Source: Terriglobales bacterium
GTDB taxonomy: Bacteria > Acidobacteriota > Terriglobia > Terriglobales > Acidobacteriaceae
Assembly (NCBI GenBank): GCA_035651995.1
Contig: DASRER010000046.1
Location: forward strand, 28,329 to 92,328
DNA length: 64,000 bases
Direction: 5' to 3'
Positions 19,559 through 29,114 of this stretch are shown here, piece by piece (the first letter of the stretch is position 1; each line of letters begins with the position of its first letter). The notes under the pieces are model-generated. The model was not told the DNA's origin. It saw only the letters and a program-made list of their open reading frames with translations, and ran no database searches. Made by a program: the position numbers and the translations under genes.

Positions 19559-20053
19559 GGAAGCCGTAGAGACGTAGCTTGCTACGTCTCCCGCGGCCAC
19601 CACGGCCCGTGTGGACGCGGGCGACCTCGCCCCGCGCTGGTATTTCCAACGTTGTAGCGGCGCGCCCGCCCTCGCCGGCCGGCACGCCACCACGGACCGT
19701 GTGGCCCGGACGCCCTCGTCCGCGAACTTGCCATCACTGCTGCCAAGGTCAATCCCTTTACGTTGTAGCGACGGGCGCCCTCGCCCGTCGGCAAGTCACG
19801 ACGAACCCTCAGGAATTGTCATCCCAAGCGCGTTCTTTGCGCGAAGGTCAATCCCTTTACGTTGTAGCGACGGGTGCCCTCGCCCGTCGGCAAGTCACGA
19901 CGAACCCTCAGGAATTGTCATCCCGAGCGCGTTCCTTGCGCGAGGGATCTGCATTTGCTGTTCGCACCACAACGATCAGCGGCGTTCAGCGCTCCGCGCA
20001 CACCACTCCTTTGTGTATCTTTGTGTCCTTTGCCGTTAAGCTTTGACCTTCGC
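19559..20053 (+). repeat. repeat-filled intergenic region (R2, R3, R1, R4)
   Basis: Begins with R2 (GTAGAGACGTAGCTTGCTAC), continues with R3 segments (ACGCCCTCGTCCGCG type) and then two nearly identical 99-base units starting AAGGTCAATCCC at 19745 and 19844, each ending with an R1-like GTCATCCC. An R4 tract (TTTGTGTCCTTTGCCG) lies just before the next gene. The frames that are open here encode only repeat sequence. Confidence 0.8.
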
Positions 20054-21058
20054 ATGACCGACAACCATCGCATCAACGTTCTGGCTGTGGTCTACCATCC
20101 CTTCTCCCTCTGGCGCGCGCCCGACTGGCTCAGCACGCGCCTCCGGAGCGATTTTCCGCAGGTCCACGCCACCCAGCTCCCCAGCTACCAGAACGTCGAA
20201 GACCACATCGCGTCGGCCGACGCCCTCATCGGGTGGTCGCTTCGCGCCGAGCAATTCGCGCTCGCCAAAAGACTCCGCTGGATCCACTCTCCCGCCGCTG
20301 CCGTGCACCAGCTCCTGCTCGTGCCCTCCATCGCGCAAAGCGACGTCATGATCACCAACGCCGCCACCATCCACGGCCCGGTGGTCGCCGAGCACGCTAT
20401 CGCGCTCATCCTCGCCCTGGCCAAGCGCCTCCCGTGGGCCATGCGCTATCAGCAGGAAAAAAATTGGGCGCAGCAGATCATGTGGGACACCGAGCCGCGC
20501 CCGCGCGAGGTCTCCGGCGCTAACCTGCTGCTCATCGGACTGGGCAACATCGGCAGGGAAGTGGCTTCTCGCGCCGCCGCGCTCGGTATGCGCGTGGCCG
20601 CCGTGCGCGAAAATCCGGCTCGCGGCGCCGAAACTGCGCACGAGGTCCACGGCTTCGACCAGCTCGATTCGCTGCTCCCGGGCGCCGACTACGTCGTCCT
20701 CGCCGCGCCGCTCACGCCGCGCACACTGCGGTTGTTCAACGCCGATCGCCTCGCGCGCCTCCGCAAAGACGCCTACCTCGTCAACGTCGCTCGCGGCCCG
20801 CTCATCGACGCCGCCGCTCTTGCCCACGCGCTCGGCCGCAACCAATTCGCCGGCGCCGCCCTCGATACTTTCGACGAAGAGCCGCTCCCCGCTTCCTCGC
20901 CCCTCTGGACCCTGCCCAACGTCTTCATCACCCCGCACACCGCCGCCGTAACAGAGAAACTCTGGGAGCGCCATTACGCGCTCATCGCCGAAAACATGCG
21001 CCGCTTCCTCGCTGGCCGGCCGTTGCTCAACCTGGTCGACAAATCCCGCGGCTACTGA
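20054..21058 (+). CDS. D-2-hydroxyacid dehydrogenase family protein
   Basis: 334 residues from the ATG reading MTDNHRINVLAV; longer in-frame starts lie inside repeat DNA. The substrate domain flanks a Rossmann domain with LLLIGLGNIGREVASRA. Catalytic Arg (NVARGPLID), Glu (DTFDEEPLP) and His (FITPHTAAV) are present. Members use NAD(P) to interconvert 2-oxo and D-2-hydroxy acids (glycerate, phosphoglycerate, lactate). The position beside gpmI hints at a three-carbon acid, but the substrate is not settled. Confidence 0.9.
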   Translation: MTDNHRINVLAVVYHPFSLWRAPDWLSTRLRSDFPQVHATQLPSYQNVEDHIASADALIGWSLRAEQFALAKRLRWIHSPAAAVHQLLLVPSIAQSDVMITNAATIHGPVVAEHAIALILALAKRLPWAMRYQQEKNWAQQIMWDTEPRPREVSGANLLLIGLGNIGREVASRAAALGMRVAAVRENPARGAETAHEVHGFDQLDSLLPGADYVVLAAPLTPRTLRLFNADRLARLRKDAYLVNVARGPLIDAAALAHALGRNQFAGAALDTFDEEPLPASSPLWTLPNVFITPHTAAVTEKLWERHYALIAENMRRFLAGRPLLNLVDKSRGY

Positions 21059-21453
21059 CGCGCCGCACCACGCGCCCGCCGGCGCCCTCGCCCGGCACGC
21101 CACCACGGACCGTGTAACGCGGACGCCCTCGTCCGCGAGCTTGCTACCACGGCTCCCGAGTTCAATGTTGCAGCGGCCGGCGCCCTCGCCCGGCACGCCA
21201 CCACGGACCGTGTGGCGCGGACGCCCTCGTCCGCGAGCTTGCTACCACGGCTCCCGAGTTCAACGTTGCGGCGGCCGGCGCTCTCGCCCGGCACGCCACA
21301 TCTCATGACTTTCCGGGCTACAGAGACCTTGCTGGCGAACTGGCCCTCCCTGGAAACTCATCCTGAAGTTCAGCTCCGGAAATCCGGTGCTAGAATCCCC
21401 TGCAACGCTGTCCTCTCTGCGCGCCCGCTATTCCGTCCTGAGGTCCGCACCTT
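21059..21453 (+). repeat. 98-base tandem repeat (R3), about 2.3 copies
   Basis: Units begin GCCGGCGCCCTCG at 21078, 21176 and 21274, a constant 98-base period. Each unit has two palindromic parts, CGCCCTCGCCCGG and GGACGCCCTCGTCCGCG, joined by CACCACGGACCGTGT. The rest of the gap up to the histidine kinase has a TAGAAT hexamer at about 21392 but no clear ribosome site. Confidence 0.85.
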
Positions 21454-23688
21454 ATGCCCGTTTCCGACGCAGCCACTCCTCCCTCGTTGCCCGCCAATCA
21501 CACCCAACGTGTCATCGTCTTCTGGACGCTGCCCTTCCTGGCGGCCCTCGCTCTCTGGCCCGCCCTGCGGCATCTTTTGGCGACGGACTTTCTGCCGCAC
21601 TGGTACTGCTACCTCGGCAACCGTCCGCTCGCGTATCTGCACATTACCGCTGACGTCGTCATCGGCCTCTCCTACGTCGCCATTTCCTTCACCCTCGGAT
21701 ATCTGGTGTATCGCGGCCGCCGGGAAATACCCTTCCGATGGATCTTCGTCGCCTTCGGCCTGTTCATCGTTGCCTGCGGCTTTACCCACTTCATGGAGGT
21801 GCTCACCGTCTTCAAGCCGTACTACTGGCTGAGCGGCGAGGTCAAAGTCATTACCGCGCTGGCTTCGGCATTTACCGCGGTTGCGCTGCCGCCGCTGGTT
21901 CCGCGCACGCTCTCGCTCGTTCGCGCCGAAAAACTGGCCGAGCAGCGCCGCACCGCGCTCGAGGCCACGTATGAAGACCTTCAGGAGTCCAACCGCAAGC
22001 TCGGGTACTTGCTCGGCACCAGCGAGGCCCGCTTCCGGCGCCTGGTGGACTCCAACATCATGGGCATCCTTACCGTCGAGCTGGACGGTAACATCACCGA
22101 GATCAACGATGCCGCCGTTGAAATGCTCGGCTACACGCGCGAAGAAATACTTTCCTCGGTGCGCTGGCCGCAACTGATCCCGCCCGATCGCGTGGAATCC
22201 AGCCGCATGGAATTTGTTCACCTCATCAGGGATGGTTCGCTCGCGCCCCGCGAGGGCGAACTTGTTCGCAAAGACGGCGAGCGCGTTCCGGTGCTCGCCG
22301 CCGCGCTGCTCGACGAGCCCGGCTCCGAGCGCGCCATCGCGCTCGCCCTCGATCTGCGTGAGCACAAGCGCGTGGAGCGCGAGCGCGCCGAGCTCTTGGA
22401 GCGCGAGCAGCGCGCCCGCCGCGCCGCCGAAGAGGCGGTGGAAAGCGTGCGCCGCCTCCAGACCATCACCGAGGCCGCGCTCGCACACCTGGAATTGCCC
22501 GACCTGCTGAAAGTACTGGTTTCCCGCCTGCAAGGGCTGCTCGATGGCGACACCATTGCCATTCTTCTGCGCGACGAGCACGAAGACGAGTTCGTGGTTC
22601 GCGCCGCTGTCGGCCTCGAGCAGGAGGTCGTCCAGAAAGTCAGGATTCCATGGGGACGCGGTGTGGCCGGGCGCATCGCCTCTTCACCGCGCCCGGTGGC
22701 GATCGAAGATCTCACCGCCGTCGAAGGGTTCAGCGACGTGCTTCGCAACTCCGGCGTCGTCTCCCTGCTCGGCGCGCCGCTGATCGCCGAGGGACGCGTG
22801 ATCGGGGTGGTTCACGTTGGCAGCCGCCAGCCGCGGCAGTTCGCTCCCGAAGAGAGCGACCTCCTGCAGTACGCCGCCGACCGCATCGCCACCGCCATTC
22901 AGCACGCCCACCTTTACCACCAACAGGTGGTGGCCGCGCGCGAGCTCGAGCAGAAGGGCCGCGAAGTCGAACAACTCAACCTCGAGCTGGAAGAGCGCGT
23001 CCGGCTGCGCACCGCCGAATTGCAGGCCGCCGTCGCCGAGCTGGAGGCCTTCAGCTACTCGGTCTCGCACGACCTGCGCGCCCCGCTGCGCAGCATCGAC
23101 GGCTTCAGCCAGATGCTGCTGGAAGACTACGGCCCCGAGCTCAACCTGCAGGCGCGCGATGACCTGCGGCGCGTGCGCAACGCCAGCAGCCGCATGGGAC
23201 GCCTTATCGACGACCTGTTGCAGCTCTCCCGCGCCGAGCTCACCCGCGACCCGGTGGATCTGACCGCCCTTGCTCAATTGGTGGTTAAAGAGTTGCAGGA
23301 CAATGACAATGACAGAGACATTGAAGTAAAACTTCAACCGTCCCTGACCGCCAGCGGCGATCCCCGGCTGCTGGAAGCCGCTCTCGCCAACCTGCTCGGA
23401 AATGCCTGGAAGTTCACAGCCGGGAAGCCCCAAGCCTGCATCGAATTTGGTGAGACGTCTGTCCTGGGTGAGCGCGCTTTCTTCGTTCGCGACAACGGCG
23501 CCGGGTTTAACATGGAGTACGCAGGCAAACTCTTTCAGCCTTTCCAGCGGCTGCACGCGCCCGGCGAGTTCGAAGGCACGGGTGTCGGCTTGGCGATCGT
23601 TCAGCGCATTATTGCCCGCCACGGCGGACGCGTCTGGGCCCAATCCGACCCGGGGCAGGGAGCGACCTTCTACTTCACTTTGGGGTGA
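21454..23688 (+). CDS. histidine kinase with ETR1-like ethylene-binding membrane domain
   Basis: 744 residues. Residues about 20-155 hold a membrane region matching the plant ethylene-binding domain: Asp67 and Tyr74 (ADVVIGLSYVAIS), PFRWIFVAFGLFIVACGFTH with Cys108 and His112, equivalent to the Cu(I) ligands Cys65/His69 of ETR1. Then coiled coil (157-190), PAS (190-305), coiled coil, GAF (335-485), HisKA with His539 (FSYSVSHDLRAPL) and a HATPase (635-743, DNGAGF, GTGVGLAIVQ). The kinase end resembles phytochrome-type kinases. The stop overlaps a GTG of the next gene, so translation is coupled. Ethylene or another small ligand of the Cu site is inferred. Confidence 0.9.
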   Translation: MPVSDAATPPSLPANHTQRVIVFWTLPFLAALALWPALRHLLATDFLPHWYCYLGNRPLAYLHITADVVIGLSYVAISFTLGYLVYRGRREIPFRWIFVAFGLFIVACGFTHFMEVLTVFKPYYWLSGEVKVITALASAFTAVALPPLVPRTLSLVRAEKLAEQRRTALEATYEDLQESNRKLGYLLGTSEARFRRLVDSNIMGILTVELDGNITEINDAAVEMLGYTREEILSSVRWPQLIPPDRVESSRMEFVHLIRDGSLAPREGELVRKDGERVPVLAAALLDEPGSERAIALALDLREHKRVERERAELLEREQRARRAAEEAVESVRRLQTITEAALAHLELPDLLKVLVSRLQGLLDGDTIAILLRDEHEDEFVVRAAVGLEQEVVQKVRIPWGRGVAGRIASSPRPVAIEDLTAVEGFSDVLRNSGVVSLLGAPLIAEGRVIGVVHVGSRQPRQFAPEESDLLQYAADRIATAIQHAHLYHQQVVAARELEQKGREVEQLNLELEERVRLRTAELQAAVAELEAFSYSVSHDLRAPLRSIDGFSQMLLEDYGPELNLQARDDLRRVRNASSRMGRLIDDLLQLSRAELTRDPVDLTALAQLVVKELQDNDNDRDIEVKLQPSLTASGDPRLLEAALANLLGNAWKFTAGKPQACIEFGETSVLGERAFFVRDNGAGFNMEYAGKLFQPFQRLHAPGEFEGTGVGLAIVQRIIARHGGRVWAQSDPGQGATFYFTLG

Positions 23689-24143
23689 CGGACGGAATGC
23701 AGAGCGCTCTGCCGGCCAAGACGGTCCTGCTGGTTGAGGACAATCCCGACCACGAAGCCCTCACCTTGCGCGCCCTTCGGCGGCACGCCGCCATCCGTAA
23801 CATCGTTGTCGCCCGCGACGGCGCCGAGGCGCTGGAGCGCCTGTTCGGTCCCTCGTCAGCCCAGCGCTCCTATCCCGACCTCATCCTGCTCGACCTCGGT
23901 CTTCCTAAGCTCGACGGCATTGAGGTGCTCAAGCGGCTGCGCGCCGAAGAGGCCACTCGTCTGATTCCTGTCGTGGTCCTCACCTCGTGGGACGAAACTC
24001 GCGACGTGCGCTCCAGTTACTCAAACGGCGCCAACAGCTACATCCGCAAGCCGGTCGACTACGACGAGTTCATGGAGGCGGCACGGCAGCTCGGTGTCTA
24101 TTGGCTCACGTTGAATGAATCTCCCCTTTCGAGGCAGCCCTGA
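23685..24143 (+). CDS. single-domain response regulator (Rcp1-like)
   Basis: 152 residues from a GTG that overlaps the kinase stop (GTGA); an ATG 12 bases further on is an alternative. One receiver domain: acidic pair VEDNPDHE, phospho-Asp70 in LILLDLGLP, Thr100 in VVLTSW, Lys122 in YIRKPVDY. The D-x-x-x-x-E/L sequence is typical of the small receivers that serve phytochrome-like kinases. No output domain; presumably passes phosphate or binds partners. Middle gene of a three-gene signalling operon. Confidence 0.92.
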   Translation: MTDGMQSALPAKTVLLVEDNPDHEALTLRALRRHAAIRNIVVARDGAEALERLFGPSSAQRSYPDLILLDLGLPKLDGIEVLKRLRAEEATRLIPVVVLTSWDETRDVRSSYSNGANSYIRKPVDYDEFMEAARQLGVYWLTLNESPLSRQP

Positions 24144-24144
24144 A

Positions 24145-25734
24145 ATGGCCGGCAAACCCCTGCGGGTACTCCTCATTGAGGATTCCGAAGACGACGCTTT
24201 GCTGCTCAATCGCGAGCTGCGGCGCCAGGGCTACGATCCCCAGGTCCGCCGCGTCGCTCGCCGCGAGGAGATGATCGCCGCCCTCGAACAGGACTCCTGG
24301 GACATCGTCCTCAGCGACTACTACCTGCCGAACTTCGACATCGCCACGGCCCTTGAACTGCTCCGCCAGCGCCACCTCGACCTGCCGTTCATCATCGTTT
24401 CCGCAGCGGTCGGCGAGCGCAAAGCGGTGGAGGCCATGCGGTATGGCGCCCACGATTACGTGATGAAAGACGCGCTCGGACGCCTCGGCCCCGCCATCGA
24501 GCGCGAGATGAGCGACGCCGAAAATCGCCGCCAGCGCCGCCGCGCCGAACGCTACATCGGCGAGCTGAACCGCGACCTTCAGCTCCGCCTCAGCGAACTG
24601 CAAACCCTGCTCGACATCGTGCCCATCGGCATCGCCATCTCCGACGATCCGCATGCCGACCGCATCCGCATCAATCGCCGCCTCGCCGATCTGCTCGGCA
24701 TTCCGCCTGACCTGAATGCTTCACCCAACGACGGCAACGCCGATCGTCCACCGCTGCGCTACCTCGTGAATGGCCGCGAGTTGCGCCCCGAAGAGCTGCC
24801 CGTGCACCGCGCTGCCCGCGAAGGCCGCCCGGTGGACCACTATGAACTCGAGGTCGTGCGCCCCGATGGGACCAGCGCCCACCTGCTCGGCTCCGCTGTG
24901 CCCCTGCATGACGACCAGGGCAGCATTCGTGGCGCCGTCGCCGCTTTCATGGACATCACCGAACGCCGCGCCACCGAGGCCGCGCTGCGCAACAGCGAAA
25001 AGCTCGCCACCGTCGGACGCCTCGCCGCCACCATCGCCCACGAGATCAACAACCCGCTCGAGGCCGTCACCAACGTGCTCTATCTGCTCGGCCGCACGCC
25101 TGATCTGCCTCCCGCTGCCGCGCAGTATGTGACCATCGCGCAGCAGGAGCTCACGCGCATCGCGTCGATCGTCAAACAGACGCTCGGCTTCTACCGCGAC
25201 ACGACAACCGCCGTTCCCATCCAGCTCACCGAGGTGCTCGACGGCGTGCTCGCCCTCTACGACCGCCGCATTCGCGGGCAGGGAATTCGGGTTGAGCGCC
25301 GCTACGAATCCGACGGCGATGTCTTCGCTTTTCCCGGCGAAATCCGCCAAGTGTTTTCCAATCTCATCATCAATGCCATCGAGGCCCTGCCGCTGCGCGG
25401 CCGCCTCCGGCTGCACGTCTACGAAACCGCGCATCCCGTCGATCCGCAGCGCCGCGGCGTGCGCGTGGTGATCGCCGACAACGGCCCCGGCATCGCCCCC
25501 GCCGCGCGCGCCCGCCTCTTCGAGCCCTTCTTCACCACCAAGGGCGAGAAGGGAACCGGCCTCGGACTCTGGGTTTCGCAGGGCATCATCCGCAAGCATG
25601 ACGGCAACATCCGCATGCGCAGCAGCACCCGCCCCGGCGCTTCCGGCACCGTGTTCTCCATCTTCCTGCCCACCGATGCCAAGGCGAAGGGCGGAAACGC
25701 GCGTAAACCTCCGCGCCGCAGCCGCGCCTCCTAG
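24145..25734 (+). CDS. receiver-PAS-histidine kinase
   Basis: 529 residues; the ATG begins one base after the preceding stop. Order: receiver (1-125) with phospho-Asp58 (IVLSDYYLPNF) and Lys108, a PAS domain (about 145-270), HisKA with His299 (ATIAHEINNPLEAV) and HATPase (about 380-510; NLIINAIEAL, DNGPGI, GTGLGLWVSQ). The receiver-first order suggests this soluble kinase is switched by phosphate from the upstream proteins. C-terminal tail is Lys/Arg-rich. Confidence 0.92.
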   Translation: MAGKPLRVLLIEDSEDDALLLNRELRRQGYDPQVRRVARREEMIAALEQDSWDIVLSDYYLPNFDIATALELLRQRHLDLPFIIVSAAVGERKAVEAMRYGAHDYVMKDALGRLGPAIEREMSDAENRRQRRRAERYIGELNRDLQLRLSELQTLLDIVPIGIAISDDPHADRIRINRRLADLLGIPPDLNASPNDGNADRPPLRYLVNGRELRPEELPVHRAAREGRPVDHYELEVVRPDGTSAHLLGSAVPLHDDQGSIRGAVAAFMDITERRATEAALRNSEKLATVGRLAATIAHEINNPLEAVTNVLYLLGRTPDLPPAAAQYVTIAQQELTRIASIVKQTLGFYRDTTTAVPIQLTEVLDGVLALYDRRIRGQGIRVERRYESDGDVFAFPGEIRQVFSNLIINAIEALPLRGRLRLHVYETAHPVDPQRRGVRVVIADNGPGIAPAARARLFEPFFTTKGEKGTGLGLWVSQGIIRKHDGNIRMRSSTRPGASGTVFSIFLPTDAKAKGGNARKPPRRSRAS

Positions 25735-25818
25735 TACCGAGCATCGAAGCCCCGCCGCGGCAGGCAGCAGGAATCCAGCCAAGGGCATCTTATCGCGTGG
25801 CAGTCCTGCGGGATCCCA

Positions 25819-26808
25819 ATGCGCCTGAAGCTGCTTATTGTTCCCCTGGTCCTCGTCTTGTGGTCGGCCGCAACCGCGGCGCAACTGCGCCAGGTTGCGA
25901 TCCTCGACCTCCCCGGCCGCCCGGGCTTCGACGCCATCGCCTTGGCCAGCGGACGCGTGGTCATCGCCCACGCCGGCGCCGGCACGGTCGACATCTTCGA
26001 TCCCGCCCGCCGCCGCCTCGTCGCCCAGATCGGCAATCTCGATCATCCGCGCGGACTCGCCGTTGACGAACCCGGCCGTCGGCTCTTCATCGCCGACGCC
26101 GGCAACCGCACCATCTCCACCGTCTCCACCAACACCTGGAAAGTCGAAAACCAGTTCCCGCTCTCCAGTTCGCCCGACGCGCTGCTCTTCGCGCCCGCCG
26201 CCAACATGCTGTACGCAACCAACTGGCACGATGGCTCCGTTTCCGCCGTGGACCCGGTCACCGGCCAGGCCCGCACCGTCGCCGTCGGCGGACGCCCCGC
26301 CGACCTGCTCTTCGATCCCGCCAGCCATCGCCTCTACATCACCGTCCAGGGCCGCAACTACGTGCTGATCACCGATTCCGCGCTCAACGCGCGCGGAAAA
26401 TTTCCGCTCGCCGGCTCGCTGCCCACCGGCGTCGCGCTCGACGCCGCCAACCGCAAGCTCTTCATCGCGGTCCGTTACGCGGTCGTCGTCCTCGACCTCG
26501 ACAGCGGTTCCGAACTTGCCCGCGTGCCCATGCCCGCCGGCACCGACATGCTCTGGTACGACGATTCGTCGCAGTCGCTTTACACCGCTGCCAACGGCGG
26601 TATCGTCAGCGTGATCCGCCGCGACGGCGCCCGCTATTTCGTCGAGCAGGAGCTGGTCACTGAAGTCCGCGGCCACACTCTCGCCTTCGACGCCGAGCGC
26701 CAATTCATCTACGTCCCCGGCGGACGCGACGGCCGCAGCAAGCTCGTCATCCTCAGGCGCTTCGACAACCCCGCTCACTCCCGCCCGCCACAAACCGCGC
26801 TGCGCTGA
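25819..26808 (+). CDS. secreted YncE-like beta-propeller protein
   Basis: 329 residues. Signal peptide (about 1-20, LLIVPLVLVLWSAATAAQ). The rest consists of NHL/YVTN-type propeller blades: HPRGLAVDEPGRRLFIADAGN, SPDALLFAPAANMLYATNW, RPADLLFDPASHRLYITVQG, with G-x-D-P turns. Such proteins bind ligands in the periplasm or act as scaffolds; no catalytic residues are evident. It follows the signalling operon by 84 bases but may be separate. Confidence 0.85.
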   Translation: MRLKLLIVPLVLVLWSAATAAQLRQVAILDLPGRPGFDAIALASGRVVIAHAGAGTVDIFDPARRRLVAQIGNLDHPRGLAVDEPGRRLFIADAGNRTISTVSTNTWKVENQFPLSSSPDALLFAPAANMLYATNWHDGSVSAVDPVTGQARTVAVGGRPADLLFDPASHRLYITVQGRNYVLITDSALNARGKFPLAGSLPTGVALDAANRKLFIAVRYAVVVLDLDSGSELARVPMPAGTDMLWYDDSSQSLYTAANGGIVSVIRRDGARYFVEQELVTEVRGHTLAFDAERQFIYVPGGRDGRSKLVILRRFDNPAHSRPPQTALR

Positions 26809-26957
26809 CGACCAGACCGTGCAGCGGCGGGCGTCCTCCCCCGCCGGCACTCCTTCGTGCCCTTTGTGTTCCGTCGTGTCATTTGTGTCTGAGCTGTTGA
26901 TCCTGATCGTCGCCGACGACCAACGGCCAACGGCCAGCGACGCTTTACAATCCCGCC

Positions 26958-27977
26958 ATGCCCCGACCCTCGGTCCTCACCCAGGCCCCATGCCGCGTTG
27001 ATCTCGCCGGCGGCACGCTCGATCTCTGGCCGCTTTACCTTTTCCATCCCGGCGCAGTGACCGTGAATTTCGCCGTCACCGTGCTCACCAGCTGCCGCGT
27101 GGCGCCGCTCTCCGGCAAGCGCATCCATCTGCGCTCGCTCGACACGCGCCGCGAAGACCGCTTCCGGTCGCTCGAAGATCTCGCCTGTGCCCGCGGCTAT
27201 CGCCACGCGCTGGCCGCGCACCTGGTGCGGCTTTTCGCCCCGGAAGGCGGCGTGCTCATCGAGACACGCTCCGAATCGCCCGCCGGCGCCGGCATTTCCG
27301 GCTCATCCGCGCTGATGGTCGCTACCGCTGCCGCCCTCGCCCGCTACACCGGGCGCAAATTCTCCCGCGAGCGGCTCCGTGCGCTCGCCCAGAACGTGGA
27401 AGCGCAGCTCATCCAGGTTCCGACCGGATGCCAGGACTACTATCCAGCGCTCTTCGGCGGCGTTGCCGCGCTGCACCTGGAGCCCGACGGCATTCATCGC
27501 CGGGCGCTGCCCGTTCCGCCCGAAGATCTCGACGCGCGCTTCGTCCTCGCCTACACCGGCGCGCCGCGCCAGAGCGGCATCAACAACTGGGAAGTGTTCA
27601 AGGCGCACGTGAACGGCGACCGCCGCGTTCACCGCAACTTCGAGCAAATCGCCGCCATTGCCCGCGGCATGCGCGACGCGCTCACCCGCGCCGACTGGAC
27701 CGAGGCCGCGCGCCTGCTCCGCGCCGAGTGGAAGCTGCGCCGCACCAACGCCCCCGGCATCACTACGCCGCTCATCGACCGCCTCGTCTCCGCCGCCATG
27801 AAGCAGGGCGCGCGCGCCGCCAAGGCCTGCGGCGCCGGCGGCGGCGGATGCGTTGTCTTCCTCGTCGAGCCCGACGCCAAGCAGCGCGTCTCCACCGCGC
27901 TGCGCCGCCACGGCGCCAGAATTCTCGACTGCCGCGTCGCCCGCGACGGCCTAACCGTCATCAGCCCGCGCCGCTAG
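26958..27977 (+). CDS. GHMP-family sugar kinase
   Basis: 339 residues with GHMP kinase motifs: APCRVDLAGGTLDLWPLY at the N-terminus, ATP loop ESPAGAGISGSSALM and C-terminal motif ACGAGGGGCVVFLV. The overall pattern resembles D-glycero-D-manno-heptose-7-phosphate kinase and L-fucose/galactose kinases. It likely phosphorylates a sugar; the exact substrate is not deducible. TACAAT lies six bases before the ATG: probably leaderless. Confidence 0.88.
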   Translation: MPRPSVLTQAPCRVDLAGGTLDLWPLYLFHPGAVTVNFAVTVLTSCRVAPLSGKRIHLRSLDTRREDRFRSLEDLACARGYRHALAAHLVRLFAPEGGVLIETRSESPAGAGISGSSALMVATAAALARYTGRKFSRERLRALAQNVEAQLIQVPTGCQDYYPALFGGVAALHLEPDGIHRRALPVPPEDLDARFVLAYTGAPRQSGINNWEVFKAHVNGDRRVHRNFEQIAAIARGMRDALTRADWTEAARLLRAEWKLRRTNAPGITTPLIDRLVSAAMKQGARAAKACGAGGGGCVVFLVEPDAKQRVSTALRRHGARILDCRVARDGLTVISPRR

Positions 27978-28081
27978 CTGCGCAAACTGCCGCGCTTCCT
28001 TTGTGTCCGTTGTGCCTCCTTCGTGCCCTTTGTGGTTAGCTTTTGCAGTTCATTGCGGCAAGCCCTATCCTCCACTCGAAC

Positions 28082-28987
28082 GTGCCCTCCATCTTCTTCA
28101 CCCCCGGCCAGCGCCTCCGCCCCATCTGGCGTTTCCTGCTGGCCCTGCTGGTCTTCTTCGCGGCCGAATACCTGGCGGCCGCTCTCGCCTCGTTTGTCCC
28201 CGGACGCCGTCCGCTCCTGTTCAACCTTGTATTTGAGTTTCTCGACCTCGCGCTGCTGCTCGCCGGCTTCAGCTTTCTGCTTATCATCGTGGACGGTGTC
28301 GAAGGCCCGCCGCTCTCCGCCATGGGACTCACCCTGCGCCGCCCATGGCTGCGTGAATCCTTCACCGGATTCGCGATGGGCGCGCTGCTGGTGGTCGTCG
28401 CGTTCCTCATCTTGGTCGTCATCGGCTCGGTTTCTTCGACGCTTTACAATCTCTCAGCGCGCAACTTGGTCCGCGCGGCGGCTGTTTTCGCCCTGCTGGC
28501 CTTTGGCGCTTTGAGCGAAGAAGTCGTCTTCCGTGGATACCCCTTCCAGCGCCTCATCGAAGCCGTCGGCGTTGCGCCCGCACTCGTCTTCGTGTCTCTG
28601 CTCTTCGGTGGAATGCACGCCTCCAATCCGCACGCCACCACCTGGGGCGTGCTCAACACCGCGCTCTTCGGCGTGCTCGCCTCCATCGCTTACCTGCGCA
28701 CCCGCGCCCTCTGGCTGCCCTGGGGCATTCACTACGGCTGGAACCTGGCGCTGGGGCTTGTCCTCGGCCTGCCTGTCAGCGGGCTCTCGCTGTTCTCCGT
28801 TCTCGGCCGGACCACCGTCTCCGGCCCCATCTGGCTCACTGGCGGCAACTATGGGATCGAGGGTTCGGCCACTGGGACCGCCGCCATGGCGCTCGGCGTG
28901 GTCATCGTGCTTGTCTGCACGCGCCGCGCCGAGAGGGCACGATCTTCGCAATCGCCCGGCGCCGCCTCGGAACAATTGTCATCCTGA
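28082..28987 (+). CDS. CPBP-family intramembrane glutamic protease
   Basis: 301 residues from a GTG reading VPSIFFTPGQRLRP; a TTG 39 bases upstream lies in R4 repeat sequence and is rejected. About eight hydrophobic segments. The family motifs are present: EEVVFRGYPFQRL (catalytic Glu pair and Arg), FGGMHASNP and HYGWNLALG. Members (Rce1/Abi type) cleave within membranes or act in bacteriocin self-immunity; the substrate is unknown. Confidence 0.88.
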   Translation: MPSIFFTPGQRLRPIWRFLLALLVFFAAEYLAAALASFVPGRRPLLFNLVFEFLDLALLLAGFSFLLIIVDGVEGPPLSAMGLTLRRPWLRESFTGFAMGALLVVVAFLILVVIGSVSSTLYNLSARNLVRAAAVFALLAFGALSEEVVFRGYPFQRLIEAVGVAPALVFVSLLFGGMHASNPHATTWGVLNTALFGVLASIAYLRTRALWLPWGIHYGWNLALGLVLGLPVSGLSLFSVLGRTTVSGPIWLTGGNYGIEGSATGTAAMALGVVIVLVCTRRAERARSSQSPGAASEQLSS

Positions 28988-29114
28988 GCGAAGCCGGCGC
29001 GGCGCGGCCGGGCCCTCCGCGTCCTCTGCGGTTTAAGCCTTTGGACCCTGCGCCCGCATCCAATCATCAGCCACGCTGGGCGTATAATCACTTCGCCCCC
29101 GCCCACATGCTGTC

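Noticed and set aside
17939..19693. Minus-strand open frame of about 584 codons opposite gpmI
   Set aside because: Overlaps gpmI completely and has no recognisable motif; typical GC-rich antisense frame.
19745..21300. CRISPR array or tandem gene family in the 98-99 base repeats
   Set aside because: Repeats have no variable spacers and the encoded peptides are simple translations of palindromic GC-rich DNA.
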